From Streptococcus sp. SK643 (GTDB lineage: Bacteria > Bacillota > Bacilli > Lactobacillales > Streptococcaceae): a stretch of 64,000 nt of DNA. Every line of letters begins with the position of its first letter. Position 1 is the stretch's first letter. A program made the position numbers and the translations under genes. Shown here in pieces: positions 56,493-64,000 of this stretch. The stretch covers positions 1-64,000 of the forward strand of contig NZ_AJMM01000017.1 in NCBI RefSeq assembly GCF_000259505.1, read 5' to 3'. The notes under the pieces were generated by a model. The model was not told the DNA's origin, made no database searches, and worked only from the letters and a program-made list of their open reading frames with translations.

Positions 56493-56518
56493 AAGTCTGG
56501 GATGAAAGTTCCAGACTT
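56493..56518 (+). terminator. Hairpin after yneF
   Basis: AAGTCTGG and CCAGACTT form an 8-bp stem, extended by GGA/TTCC. The T-tract is poor. The gap from 56519 to 56691 shows no further feature. Confidence 0.5.
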
Positions 56519-56691
56519 CTCACTATGTTTAATAGTTCTCAAGGATAATCCTTTTTCCTTGCATTCTATTGATATTTGATTATGATTAAGAGGGAGATAG
56601 TTGGATTTTCTCAATTTATCAGTAATATATTCAAGTTGTGTTAATCATGATGAACTATCAATCAGAAAAAGAAAACTAGAAAGAAGACTGT

Positions 56692-57486
56692 ATGGATAAT
56701 CGACCAATTGGTTTTTTGGATTCGGGTGTCGGGGGCTTGACCGTTGTGCGCGAACTCATGCGCCAGCTTCCTCATGAAGAGATCGTCTATATTGGAGATT
56801 CAGCGCGGGCACCATATGGGCCTCGTTCTGATGAGCAAATTCGTGAATATACTTGGCAGTTGGTTAACTTTCTCTTAACCAAGGATGTCAAAATGATTGT
56901 CCTTGCTTGTAACACTGCAACAGCAGTCGTTTGGGAAGAAGTTAAGGCTAAGCTAGATATTCCTGTGCTTGGAGTCATTTTGCCAGGTGCTTCAGCTGCT
57001 ATCAAATCCAGTCAAGGTAAGAAAATAGGTGTGATTGGAACGCCTATGACTGTACACTCTGACATTTATCGTAAAAAGATTCAAGATCTGGATCCAGACC
57101 TACAAGTGGAAAGTTTGGCATGCCCTAAGTTTGTACCCTTGGTCGAGTCAGGGGCTTTATCAACTAGTGTGACTAAAAAGGTCGTATATGAAACCCTAAG
57201 ACCCTTGGTTGGTAAGGTGGACAGTTTAATCTTAGGCTGTACCCACTATCCGCTCCTCAGGCCTATTATTCAAAATGTTATGGGACCGAATGTCAAACTC
57301 ATCGATAGTGGAGCGGAATGTGTGCGAGATATCTCCGTCTTACTCAATTATTTTGAAATCAATCGTGGTCGCGATGCCGGACCACTCCATCACCGTTTTT
57401 ACACAACAGCCAGCAGCCAAAGTTTTGCACAAATTGGTGAAGAATGGCTGGAAAAAGAGATTCATGTGGAGCATGTAGAATTATGA
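56692..57486 (+). CDS. racE: Glutamate racemase
   Basis: The enzyme makes D-glutamate for peptidoglycan. The 264-residue cofactor-independent racemase has [15 protein letters not shown], the first catalytic Cys in VLACNTATA and the second in [10 protein letters not shown]. It is the first gene of an operon in which nearly all genes overlap. Its stop overlaps the next start (ATGA). Confidence 0.96.
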   Translation: MDNRPIGFLDSGVGGLTVVRELMRQLPHEEIVYIGDSARAPYGPRSDEQIREYTWQLVNFLLTKDVKMIVLACNTATAVVWEEVKAKLDIPVLGVILPGASAAIKSSQGKKIGVIGTPMTVHSDIYRKKIQDLDPDLQVESLACPKFVPLVESGALSTSVTKKVVYETLRPLVGKVDSLILGCTHYPLLRPIIQNVMGPNVKLIDSGAECVRDISVLLNYFEINRGRDAGPLHHRFYTTASSQSFAQIGEEWLEKEIHVEHVEL

Positions 57487-58454
57487 CAAATAAAATTTAT
57501 GAATACAAGGATGAACAGGACTGGTATGTCGGGTCCTATGGTATTTTTGGTGGCGTCCGGACGTTGACGGATGATGACTTGGATTTTCCTCTATTGGAGT
57601 TTGCCCAAAGATTTCGAGATGAGGATCGAGGTTTTCCTGTTTCTGTTACTGTTTTACGCTATGGTTCTCTCTATCGTTTATTGTCTTTTGTGGTAGATAT
57701 CCTTAACCAAGAAATGGGACGAAATGTGGAAGTCATCCAACGTCAGGGGACTTTGCTCCTGGTTGAAAATGGGCAACTCCTGCATGTAGAATTACCCAAA
57801 GAAGGTGTTGATGTAGAAGCCTTCTTTGAGACAAACAAGGTCAGAGAAACCTTATTGATTGCGACTCGTAACGAGGGCAAGACCAAGGAATTCCGAGCTA
57901 TCTTTGACAAGCTAGGCTATGATGTGGAAAATCTTAATGACTATCCTGACTTGCCTGAAGTAGCAGAAACAGGTATGACTTTTGAAGAAAATGCCCGCCT
58001 CAAGGCAGAAACTATTTCTCAATTAACTGGTAAGATGGTCTTGGCAGATGATTCTGGACTGAAAGTTGATGTTTTGGGCGGCTTACCAGGGGTTTGGTCA
58101 GCTCGTTTCGCAGGTGTCGGAGCTACTGATCGTGAAAACAATGCCAAGCTCTTGCACGAATTGGCCATGGTCTTTGAACTCAAGGACCGCTCTGCTCAAT
58201 TCCACACGACCCTAGTTGTAGCCAGTCCAAACAAGGAAAGTTTGGTTGTCGAAGCTGACTGGGCAGGCTATATTAACTTTGAACCTAAAGGTGAAAATGG
58301 TTTTGGCTATGATCCCCTCTTCCTTGTGGGAGAGACTGGTAAATCATCAGCTGAGTTAACCCTTGAAGAAAAAAATAGCCAATCTCACCGTGCCTTAGCT
58401 GTTAAGAAACTTTTGGAGGTGTTTCCATCATGGCAAAGCAAACCATCATTGTAA
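57483..58454 (+). CDS. rdgB: XTP/dITP diphosphatase (RdgB/HAM1) with N-terminal extension
   Basis: The enzyme removes non-canonical purine nucleotides such as XTP and dITP. Its C-terminal HAM1 domain (from about residue 122, [18 protein letters not shown]) has [22 protein letters not shown] and GFGYDPLF. An extra N-terminal domain of about 120 residues ([19 protein letters not shown] to [10 protein letters not shown]) precedes it and makes 323 residues instead of about 200. This long form is usual in streptococci. The ATG at 57483 overlaps the racE stop. Confidence 0.93.
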   Translation: MTNKIYEYKDEQDWYVGSYGIFGGVRTLTDDDLDFPLLEFAQRFRDEDRGFPVSVTVLRYGSLYRLLSFVVDILNQEMGRNVEVIQRQGTLLLVENGQLLHVELPKEGVDVEAFFETNKVRETLLIATRNEGKTKEFRAIFDKLGYDVENLNDYPDLPEVAETGMTFEENARLKAETISQLTGKMVLADDSGLKVDVLGGLPGVWSARFAGVGATDRENNAKLLHELAMVFELKDRSAQFHTTLVVASPNKESLVVEADWAGYINFEPKGENGFGYDPLFLVGETGKSSAELTLEEKNSQSHRALAVKKLLEVFPSWQSKPSL

Positions 58455-58951
58455 TGAGTGATTCCCATGGGGATAGCTTGATTGTAGAAGAAATCCGTGA
58501 TCGTTATGTAGGCAAAGTTGATGCCGTTTTTCATAACGGAGATTCTGAATTACGTCCTGATTCACCACTATGGGAGGGTATCCATGTTGTCAAAGGAAAT
58601 ATGGACTTCTATGCCGGCTACCCAGAGCGTTTGGTGACACAGTTGGGACCAACCAAAATCATTCAGACCCACGGTCACTTGTTTGACATTAATTTCAATT
58701 TTCAAAAATTGGATTTCTGGGCTCAGGAGGAAGAGGCCGATATCTGCCTTTATGGCCACTTGCATGTACCTAGTGCTTGGATGGAAGGAAAAACTCTCTT
58801 TTTAAATCCTGGTTCTATTAGCCAACCACGTGGCACTATTCGAGAATGTCTCTATGCTCGTGTGGAGATTGATGACAAGAGCTTTAAAGTTGACTTTTTG
58901 ACACGTGATCATGAGGTCTATAAAGGCTTGTCCAAGGAGTTTGATCGATGA
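58430..58951 (+). CDS. YfcE/MJ0936-type metallophosphoesterase
   Basis: The 173-residue phosphodiesterase has the calcineurin-like metal motifs in order: MSDSHGD, HNGDSE, KGNMDF, THGHLFD and YGHLHVP. Substrate is unknown; close relatives hydrolyse cyclic phosphodiesters in vitro. It overlaps rdgB by 25 nt, with GGAGGTG before the start. Confidence 0.9.
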   Translation: MAKQTIIVMSDSHGDSLIVEEIRDRYVGKVDAVFHNGDSELRPDSPLWEGIHVVKGNMDFYAGYPERLVTQLGPTKIIQTHGHLFDINFNFQKLDFWAQEEEADICLYGHLHVPSAWMEGKTLFLNPGSISQPRGTIRECLYARVEIDDKSFKVDFLTRDHEVYKGLSKEFDR

Positions 58952-59409
58952 TTACCAAGGAGTTTGAGACTTTCTTGCTAGGACAAGAGGAAACTTTTTT
59001 GACACCTGCGGAGAATTTAGCGGTCTTGATTGATACTCATAATGCAGACCATGCCATTCTGTTGCTGAGTCAGATGACCTACACCCGTGTGCCTGTCGTG
59101 ACAGATCAAAAACATTTCGTTGGAACGATTGGTCTAAGAGATATTATGGCTTATCAAATGGAGCATGATTTGAGCCACGAAATCATGGCTGATATAGACA
59201 TCATTCATATGACGAGAAAAGATGTGGCTGTAGTTGCTCCTGATTTTACTATTACAGAGGTTTTACACAAGTTGGTGGATGAGTCTTTCTTACCAGTTGT
59301 GGATGAGAATGGTATTTTTCAAGGGATTATCACCCGGAAGTCCATTTTAAAAGCTGTGAATGCCCTCTTGCATGACTTTAGTAAGGAATATGAAATTCGA
59401 TGCAAATGA
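58948..59409 (+). CDS. CBS-domain protein (CbpB/DarB-like)
   Basis: The 153-residue cytosolic protein consists of two CBS domains (LSQMTYTRVPVVTDQKHFVGTIGLRDIM and LVDESFLPVVDENGIFQGIITRKSI). It has the size of CbpB/DarB, which binds c-di-AMP in other Firmicutes and controls the (p)ppGpp synthetase. That role is inferred from similarity only. It overlaps the neighbours on both sides. Confidence 0.87.
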   Translation: MITKEFETFLLGQEETFLTPAENLAVLIDTHNADHAILLLSQMTYTRVPVVTDQKHFVGTIGLRDIMAYQMEHDLSHEIMADIDIIHMTRKDVAVVAPDFTITEVLHKLVDESFLPVVDENGIFQGIITRKSILKAVNALLHDFSKEYEIRCK

Positions 59410-60140
59410 GAGAAGGAATTTCAGTATTTTTAGAGGAAAAACAGGGTTTATCTATCAATTCTAGACAAGCATATAAGTATGATTTGGAGCAATTTTTAGA
59501 TATTGTAGGTGAACGTATTTCAGAGACTAGTCTCAAGATATATCAAGCACAGTTATCCAAGTTAAAAATCAGTGCCCAAAAACGTAAAATTTCAGCTTGT
59601 AATCAATTTCTCTATTTTTTATATCAAAAAGGAAAACTAGAAAATTTTTATCGTTTAGATTTGGTCAAACAAACAGAAAAAAAAGCTGAAAAACCAGCTC
59701 TCATAGATTTGGAGTCTTTTTGGCAAGAAAGTAACTATCCTGAGGGACGCTTGCTAGCTCTTCTTATCTCGGAAATGGGACTCTTGCCAAGTGAGATTTT
59801 GGCTCTCGAAGTTGCAGATATCAATCTTAATTTTCAAGTTTTGAGAATTACAAAGGCTTCTCAACAAAGAGTTGTAGCTATTCCTACAGATTTGATCTCA
59901 GAATTGGAGCCTTTAATGAAGCAGACCTATCTTTTTGATAGGGTCGGGAAGCCTTATTCTAGGCAGTGGGCTTTTCGCCAACTGGAATCATTTTTGAGAG
60001 AGAAAGGTTTTTCAGACTTGTCTGCTCAAGCTTTGCGAGAACAGTTTATCCTGCGACAATTTGAAAACAAGGTTGATTTGTACGAAATCGCAAAAAAATT
60101 AGGATTAAAAACAGTTCTGACTTTAGAAAAATATAGATAA
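59400..60140 (+). CDS. XerD-like tyrosine recombinase homologue, likely inactive
   Basis: The 246-residue protein has the two-domain layout of tyrosine recombinases: an SAM-like N-terminal DNA-binding domain and a C-terminal catalytic fold. The active-site set is largely lost. Box I reads [11 protein letters not shown] where Arg is expected. Box II reads QALREQF where HxLRH is expected, so only its Arg is kept. The Tyr is present in LEKYR at the C-terminus. It probably does not resolve chromosomes; streptococci use XerS for that. Its place before scpA-scpB suggests a role linked to chromosome segregation. Confidence 0.87.
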   Translation: MQMREGISVFLEEKQGLSINSRQAYKYDLEQFLDIVGERISETSLKIYQAQLSKLKISAQKRKISACNQFLYFLYQKGKLENFYRLDLVKQTEKKAEKPALIDLESFWQESNYPEGRLLALLISEMGLLPSEILALEVADINLNFQVLRITKASQQRVVAIPTDLISELEPLMKQTYLFDRVGKPYSRQWAFRQLESFLREKGFSDLSAQALREQFILRQFENKVDLYEIAKKLGLKTVLTLEKYR

Positions 60141-60874
60141 TGGATATTAAATTAAAAGATTTTGAAGGGCCACTGGACTTGCTCTTGCATCTAGTTTCCA
60201 AGTATCAGATGGATATTTATGATGTGCCTATTACCGAGGTTATTGAGCAGTATCTAGTCTATGTCTCTACTTTACAAGCCATGCGTTTAGAAGTCGCGGG
60301 CGAGTATATGGTTATGGCCAGCCAGCTCATGTTGATTAAAAGTCGGAAACTTCTTCCGAAGGTGGCGGAAGTAACAGATTTAGAAGATGACCTTGAGCAG
60401 GATCTTCTCTCTCAAATCGAAGAATACCGTAAATTCAAGGTTTTGGGGGAACAGTTGGAAGCTAAACACCAAGAACGAGCCCTGTACTATTCAAAGCCAC
60501 CAACGGAATTGATTTACGAAGATGCTGAGCTTGTACATGATAAAACAACCATTGACCTTTTCTTGGCTTTTTCGAACATTCTAACTAAGAAAAAAGAGGA
60601 GTTTTCTAAAAATCATACGACTATCTTACGTGATGAGTATAAGATTGAGGATATGATGGTCATTGTGAAAGAGTCGTTGGCTGGAAGAGATCAGGTACTC
60701 TTGCAAGATTTGTTTAAGGAAGCTCAGAATGTCCAAGAGGTCATTACACTCTTTTTAGCAACTTTAGAGTTAATCAAGACTCAGGAGTTAACCCTAGTGC
60801 AGAATGAGAGTTTTGGGGATATCTATCTCATGGAAAAGAAGCTAGATAGTCAAGCAGAAAAAAGCCAGACTTGA
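60140..60874 (+). CDS. scpA: ScpA, condensin kleisin subunit
   Basis: The 244-residue kleisin joins SMC heads and ScpB for chromosome condensation. It begins [19 protein letters not shown], the ScpA signature, and has an acidic middle and a winged-helix C-terminus. It overlaps the xerD-like gene by 1 nt and precedes scpB. Confidence 0.95.
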   Translation: MDIKLKDFEGPLDLLLHLVSKYQMDIYDVPITEVIEQYLVYVSTLQAMRLEVAGEYMVMASQLMLIKSRKLLPKVAEVTDLEDDLEQDLLSQIEEYRKFKVLGEQLEAKHQERALYYSKPPTELIYEDAELVHDKTTIDLFLAFSNILTKKKEEFSKNHTTILRDEYKIEDMMVIVKESLAGRDQVLLQDLFKEAQNVQEVITLFLATLELIKTQELTLVQNESFGDIYLMEKKLDSQAEKSQT

Positions 60875-60886
60875 TAGAGAGGAAAT

Positions 60887-61456
60887 ATGACGACTTTAGC
60901 AAAAATAGAAGCGCTCTTGTTTGTGGCGGGTGAAGATGGTATTCGGATTCGTCAGTTGGCGGAACTTCTTTCTCTTCCGCCGACAGGTATTCAACAGAGT
61001 TTAGAAAAATTAGCCAAAAAGTATGAAACTGATGAGCAGTCAAGTTTGTCCCTTATTGAAACAGGGACTTCCTATAGATTGGTGACCAAGCCTCAGTTTG
61101 CAGAGATCTTGAAGGAATACTCAAAGGCACCTATCAACCAGAGCCTCTCCCGAGCTGCCCTTGAGACCTTGTCCATCGTTGCTTACAAACAGCCCATCAC
61201 ACGGATAGAAATTGATGCCATCCGTGGAGTTAACTCCAGTGGGGCCTTGGCAAAGCTGCAGGCATTTGACCTGATAAAGGAAGACGGGAAAAAAGAAGTA
61301 TTGGGTCGCCCCAACCTTTATGTGACTACGGATTATTTCCTAGATTACATGGGAATTAACCATTTGGAAGAATTACCAGTGATTGATGAGCTTGAGATTC
61401 AAGCCCAAGAAAGCCAATTATTTGGTGAAAGGATAGAAGAAGATGAGAATCAATAA
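60887..61456 (+). CDS. scpB: ScpB, condensin subunit
   Basis: The 189-residue protein has two winged-helix domains, with [22 protein letters not shown] and [24 protein letters not shown]. It partners ScpA and SMC. It overlaps rluB by 14 nt. Confidence 0.95.
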   Translation: MTTLAKIEALLFVAGEDGIRIRQLAELLSLPPTGIQQSLEKLAKKYETDEQSSLSLIETGTSYRLVTKPQFAEILKEYSKAPINQSLSRAALETLSIVAYKQPITRIEIDAIRGVNSSGALAKLQAFDLIKEDGKKEVLGRPNLYVTTDYFLDYMGINHLEELPVIDELEIQAQESQLFGERIEEDENQ

Positions 61457-62165
61457 ATATATTGCCCACGCAGGTGTGGCCAGTAGGAGAAAAGCAGAAG
61501 AGTTGATTAAGCAGGGCTTAGTGACTGTAAACGGACTAGTGGTGCGTGAATTAGCAACCACTATTAAATCTGGAGATAAGGTAGAAGTAGAAGGGCAACC
61601 CATCTACAACGAGGAAAAGGTCTACTATCTGCTCAATAAACCACGCGGGGTAATTTCTAGTGTGACAGATGATAAGGGGCGTAAGACAGTTGTAGACCTC
61701 TTGCCCAATGTGAAAGAGCGTATTTACCCAGTTGGACGTTTGGACTGGGATACATCAGGTGTTTTGATTTTGACTAATGATGGGGATTTTACGGATGAGA
61801 TGATTCACCCTCGTAATGAGATTGACAAGGTTTATGTCGCGCGTGTTAAAGGTGTGGCCAATAAGGATAATCTCCGCCCCTTGACCCGTGGACTTGAGAT
61901 TGATGGTAAGAAAACCAAACCGGCTGTCTATGAGATTCTCAAAGTGGATCCAGTCAAAAACCGCTCTGTGGTGCAGTTGACTATCCATGAAGGGCGTAAC
62001 CACCAGGTTAAAAAGATGTTTGAAGCTGTTGGTCTTCAAGTGGACAAGTTGTCACGGACCCGTTTTGGACACCTAGACCTGACAGGTCTTCGTCCAGGTG
62101 AATCCCGTCGTCTTAATAAAAAAGAAATCAGCCAACTACACACCATGGCTGTAACCAAGAAATAA
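61443..62165 (+). CDS. rluB: RluB-type pseudouridine synthase
   Basis: The 240-residue enzyme modifies 23S rRNA. It has an N-terminal S4 domain ([22 protein letters not shown]) and the RsuA/RluB motif [19 protein letters not shown] with the catalytic Asp. [11 protein letters not shown] follows. Its stop overlaps the yidD start. Confidence 0.93.
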   Translation: MRINKYIAHAGVASRRKAEELIKQGLVTVNGLVVRELATTIKSGDKVEVEGQPIYNEEKVYYLLNKPRGVISSVTDDKGRKTVVDLLPNVKERIYPVGRLDWDTSGVLILTNDGDFTDEMIHPRNEIDKVYVARVKGVANKDNLRPLTRGLEIDGKKTKPAVYEILKVDPVKNRSVVQLTIHEGRNHQVKKMFEAVGLQVDKLSRTRFGHLDLTGLRPGESRRLNKKEISQLHTMAVTKK

Positions 62166-62416
62166 TGAAACGAATTTTAATAGCGCCTGTGCGCTTTTAC
62201 CAACGGTTTATCTCACCAGCCTTTCCACCCTCTTGTCGCTTTGAGCCGACTTGTTCCAACTACATGATTCAGGCTATTGAAAAACATGGCTTCAAGGGTG
62301 TTTTGATGGGCTTGGCTCGGATTTTACGTTGCCATCCCTGGTCGAAAACAGGTAAGGACCCCGTCCCAGACCACTTTTCACTCAAACGGAATCAAGAAGA
62401 AAATGAGGCTGGGTAA
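62165..62416 (+). CDS. yidD: YidD, membrane protein insertion efficiency factor
   Basis: The 83-residue protein has the YidD signature: [32 protein letters not shown] and RCHPW. It helps insertion of membrane proteins with YidC. It is the last gene of the racE operon and is followed by a strong terminator. Confidence 0.95.
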   Translation: MKRILIAPVRFYQRFISPAFPPSCRFEPTCSNYMIQAIEKHGFKGVLMGLARILRCHPWSKTGKDPVPDHFSLKRNQEENEAG

Positions 62417-62431
62417 AAGTATTTTAGTGAA

Positions 62432-62488
62432 ATGATAAAAACGCATCCTATCAGATTTGAGTGAGTCTGATAGGATGCGTTTTATCAT
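62432..62488. terminator. Bidirectional terminator between yidD and piuA
   Basis: A stem of about 23 bp with one bulge (core AAAACGCATCCTATCAGA with its complement) has a 10-nt loop. It serves yidD on the plus strand and piuA on the minus strand. Confidence 0.92.
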
Positions 62489-62517
62489 GTAAAGATGTTA
62501 GTTGAGTTTGAAGCAGC

Positions 62518-63489
62518 TTATTTCAAGGCTTTTTGTGCGTCTTCAATCATGAGTTTGGTTGATTCAAGTCCGCCTCCGCTTAGATACCAGAGATCTGGTG
62601 TTAGTTGGATAATCTTGCCATTTTTTGCGGCAGGAGTTTCAGCGATAAGGGCATTTTCTAGGACACCGTCGTTGCTAGAGTTGTCCCCACCGATGGCAAG
62701 GGTACGGTTGATGACAAAGAGGATGTCAGGATTGATTTCTTTGACACTTTCAAAGCTGACTTCTTGTCCGTGGCGAGAATCTTCAAATTGAGTATCAGTT
62801 GGTTTGAATTTCAAGGTTTGATACAAGAAAGAGAAACGAGATTGGGCACCAAAAGCAGCCATTTTTCCTTCGTTGAGGAGAATAGCAAGGGCTTTTTTGT
62901 CAGAGCTTTCATTTTTAGTAGCGACTTCTTGGATATTCTTGTCTAGCTTGGCCAATTCTTCCTTGGCTTTCTGTGTACCAGTTTCGCCGAAGGCACTTGC
63001 TAAGGACTCAATGTTGCCCTTAGTTGAAGTCCAGTAGTCGTCCTTGCTTGCTTGAAAGAGAACGGTCGGAGCGATTTCTTTGAATTTATCTACAAATTTT
63101 TGGGTACGTGGTGAAGCGATAATCAAATCTGGTTCAAGAGCAGCAATGGCTTCTAGGTCTGGCTCAACCATAGAACCAACATTTTTAACTTTTTCAGCTA
63201 GGTCTTTTAGGTAAGTCGGAACAGTTTTTGTAGGCATTCCAACGATATTCTTTTCAAAACCTAAAGCGCGAATAGTATCAGCAGCACCGAGATCAAAGGT
63301 CACAATCTTTTCAGGAACCTTTGAAAGTTTGACATCATCTAGCGAACTTTTAATGGTTACCTCTGTTGGAGCGGAGCTACTTATCTCCGACTGGCTGGTA
63401 CTTGAGTTTGTATTTGTACTACATGCACCAAGTAGGAGCAAGAAACTAGCCACTAGGGCAGTGAGGTAAAGTTTAAGGGATGTTTTCAT
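62518..63489 (-). CDS. piuA: PiuA-like iron-compound-binding lipoprotein
   Basis: The 323-residue lipoprotein binds ferric siderophore- or heme-type ligands at the cell surface. It has a signal peptide and lipobox LLGAC, then a Ser/Thr-rich linker. A helical-backbone (TroA/FecB-like) fold follows with PEKIVTFDLGAADTIRALG, PDLEAIAALEPDLIIASPRTQ and DLWYLSGGG. It matches PiuA of the pneumococcal piuBCDA operon, and the ATPase gene lies upstream in the same direction. Confidence 0.93.
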   Translation of the reverse strand: MKTSLKLYLTALVASFLLLLGACSTNTNSSTSQSEISSSAPTEVTIKSSLDDVKLSKVPEKIVTFDLGAADTIRALGFEKNIVGMPTKTVPTYLKDLAEKVKNVGSMVEPDLEAIAALEPDLIIASPRTQKFVDKFKEIAPTVLFQASKDDYWTSTKGNIESLASAFGETGTQKAKEELAKLDKNIQEVATKNESSDKKALAILLNEGKMAAFGAQSRFSFLYQTLKFKPTDTQFEDSRHGQEVSFESVKEINPDILFVINRTLAIGGDNSSNDGVLENALIAETPAAKNGKIIQLTPDLWYLSGGGLESTKLMIEDAQKALK

Positions 63490-63584
63490 GATTTTTCCTT
63501 TTTAAAATGTGATAACGATTTAGGGAGTCTCTAGGTTTTATTGACTAAGAGACAAAGTTTCTTCTAACTCGAGTTTCTGAGTTG

Positions 63585-64000
63585 CTAGCTATAGATGCAG
63601 ATCTTTTTGCCATTGATATCAGCCAGCGTGATGGGAATCTCGTAAAGTTGACTGAGCAGGTCAGCCTGCATGATTTGATTTGTGGTTCCCTTGCGAAAGA
63701 CTTGTCCGTCTTTAAAGGCAACAATTTCATCCGCGTACTGACTGGCCATGTTGATATCGTGGAGGACGATGATAATGGTCTTGCCGAGTTCCTCCACCAG
63801 TCGCCGAAGAATCTGCATCATGCTGACACTTTGCTTAATATCGAGGTTGTTGAGCGGTTCGTCTAGCAAGATAAAGTCTGTATCCTGGGCTAGTACCATA
63901 GCGATAAAGACCCGTTGGAGCTGTCCCCCAGACAGGCTATCGATGTAGCGGTCTTTTAAGTTGGTCAGTTCCAGATAGTCCAGAGTTTCTCGGATTTTTT
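63585..64000 (-). CDS. piuD: PiuD-like ABC transporter ATP-binding protein (C-terminal part)
   Basis: The gene runs off the window edge; its start and Walker A are outside. The visible part has the signature SLSGGQLQRVFIAM, Walker B FILLDEPLNNLD and the switch His in VLHDINMASQYADEI. It belongs to FecE/FhuC-type iron ABC ATPases. It precedes piuA after about 95 nt with no clear terminator, so both are likely co-transcribed. Confidence 0.9.
   Translation of the reverse strand, partial: KIRETLDYLELTNLKDRYIDSLSGGQLQRVFIAMVLAQDTDFILLDEPLNNLDIKQSVSMMQILRRLVEELGKTIIIVLHDINMASQYADEIVAFKDGQVFRKGTTNQIMQADLLSQLYEIPITLADINGKKICIYS

Overview
The window is low-GC Gram-positive chromosome from a mitis-group Streptococcus (S. 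mitis, S. oralis or S. infantis type, or a near relative of S. pneumoniae). This rests on the clpL-luxS-DUF1846-dexB block, a wzg-wzh-wzd-wze capsule head beside dexB, the FabT/FabK-type fatty acid cluster, and the racE to piu block, all with streptococcal sequence features. As I recall the pneumococcal map, several of these blocks are not neighbours there, so this looks like a rearranged relative; that is inference and no database was searched.

Layout. 1-1236: end of a cell-wall-anchored surface protein built of Rib-like repeats with an LPNTG anchor. 1237-7612: stress and metabolism genes: clpL behind tandem CtsR boxes and a leader with a small ORF, luxS, a DUF1846 gene and dexB. 7807-9765: an AliB/AliD-like peptide-binding lipoprotein. 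9967-24169: a complete Wzx/Wzy-type surface polysaccharide locus (regulation and chain-length genes, a short initiating sugar-phosphate transferase, four probable glycosyltransferases, Wzy, LicD, Wzx, an acyltransferase, Glf). It is closed on the right by a decayed aliA tail. 24589-40187: housekeeping genes, including recD2, lepB-rnhC, zapA-cvpA-mutS2, a repeat lipoprotein, a glycine-riboswitch agcS gene, T-box serS, and lysC with a DUF956 gene. 40394-50952: the full type II fatty acid synthesis cluster (fabM, T, H, acpP, fabK, D, G, F, accB, fabZ, accC, D, A) with FabT-like operators. 51066-52455: nusB, an Asp23-family gene and efp on the minus strand. 52456-53211: a gene-poor stretch with a dead LPNTG remnant and a structured attenuator-like leader. 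53212-55909: a TrpX-type ABC transporter. 56240-62416: yneF, then a tightly overlapping racE-rdgB-yfcE-CBS-xerD-like-scpA-scpB-rluB-yidD operon. 62518-64000: the end of the piu iron-uptake operon on the minus strand.

How they work together. The polysaccharide locus encodes precursor supply (UDP-Galf by Glf), assembly on the lipid carrier, decoration (LicD, acyltransferase), flipping, polymerisation and tyrosine-kinase control. The fab/acc cluster makes acyl-ACP from acetyl-CoA, with FabM providing the branch to unsaturated fatty acids and FabT giving feedback repression.

The most interesting signal is the roughly 290-nt leader before the TrpX-type transporter. It holds three mutually exclusive helices (A:B, B:C, C:D) ending in an intrinsic terminator, but no T-box and no well-supported leader peptide. 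Other points of note are a small ORF inside the CtsR-controlled clpL leader, a terminator-like hairpin inside the capsule operon, two gene relics (aliA tail and LPNTG anchor), and a XerD-like protein without its catalytic set. No tRNA, rRNA, CRISPR array or intact insertion sequence was seen.
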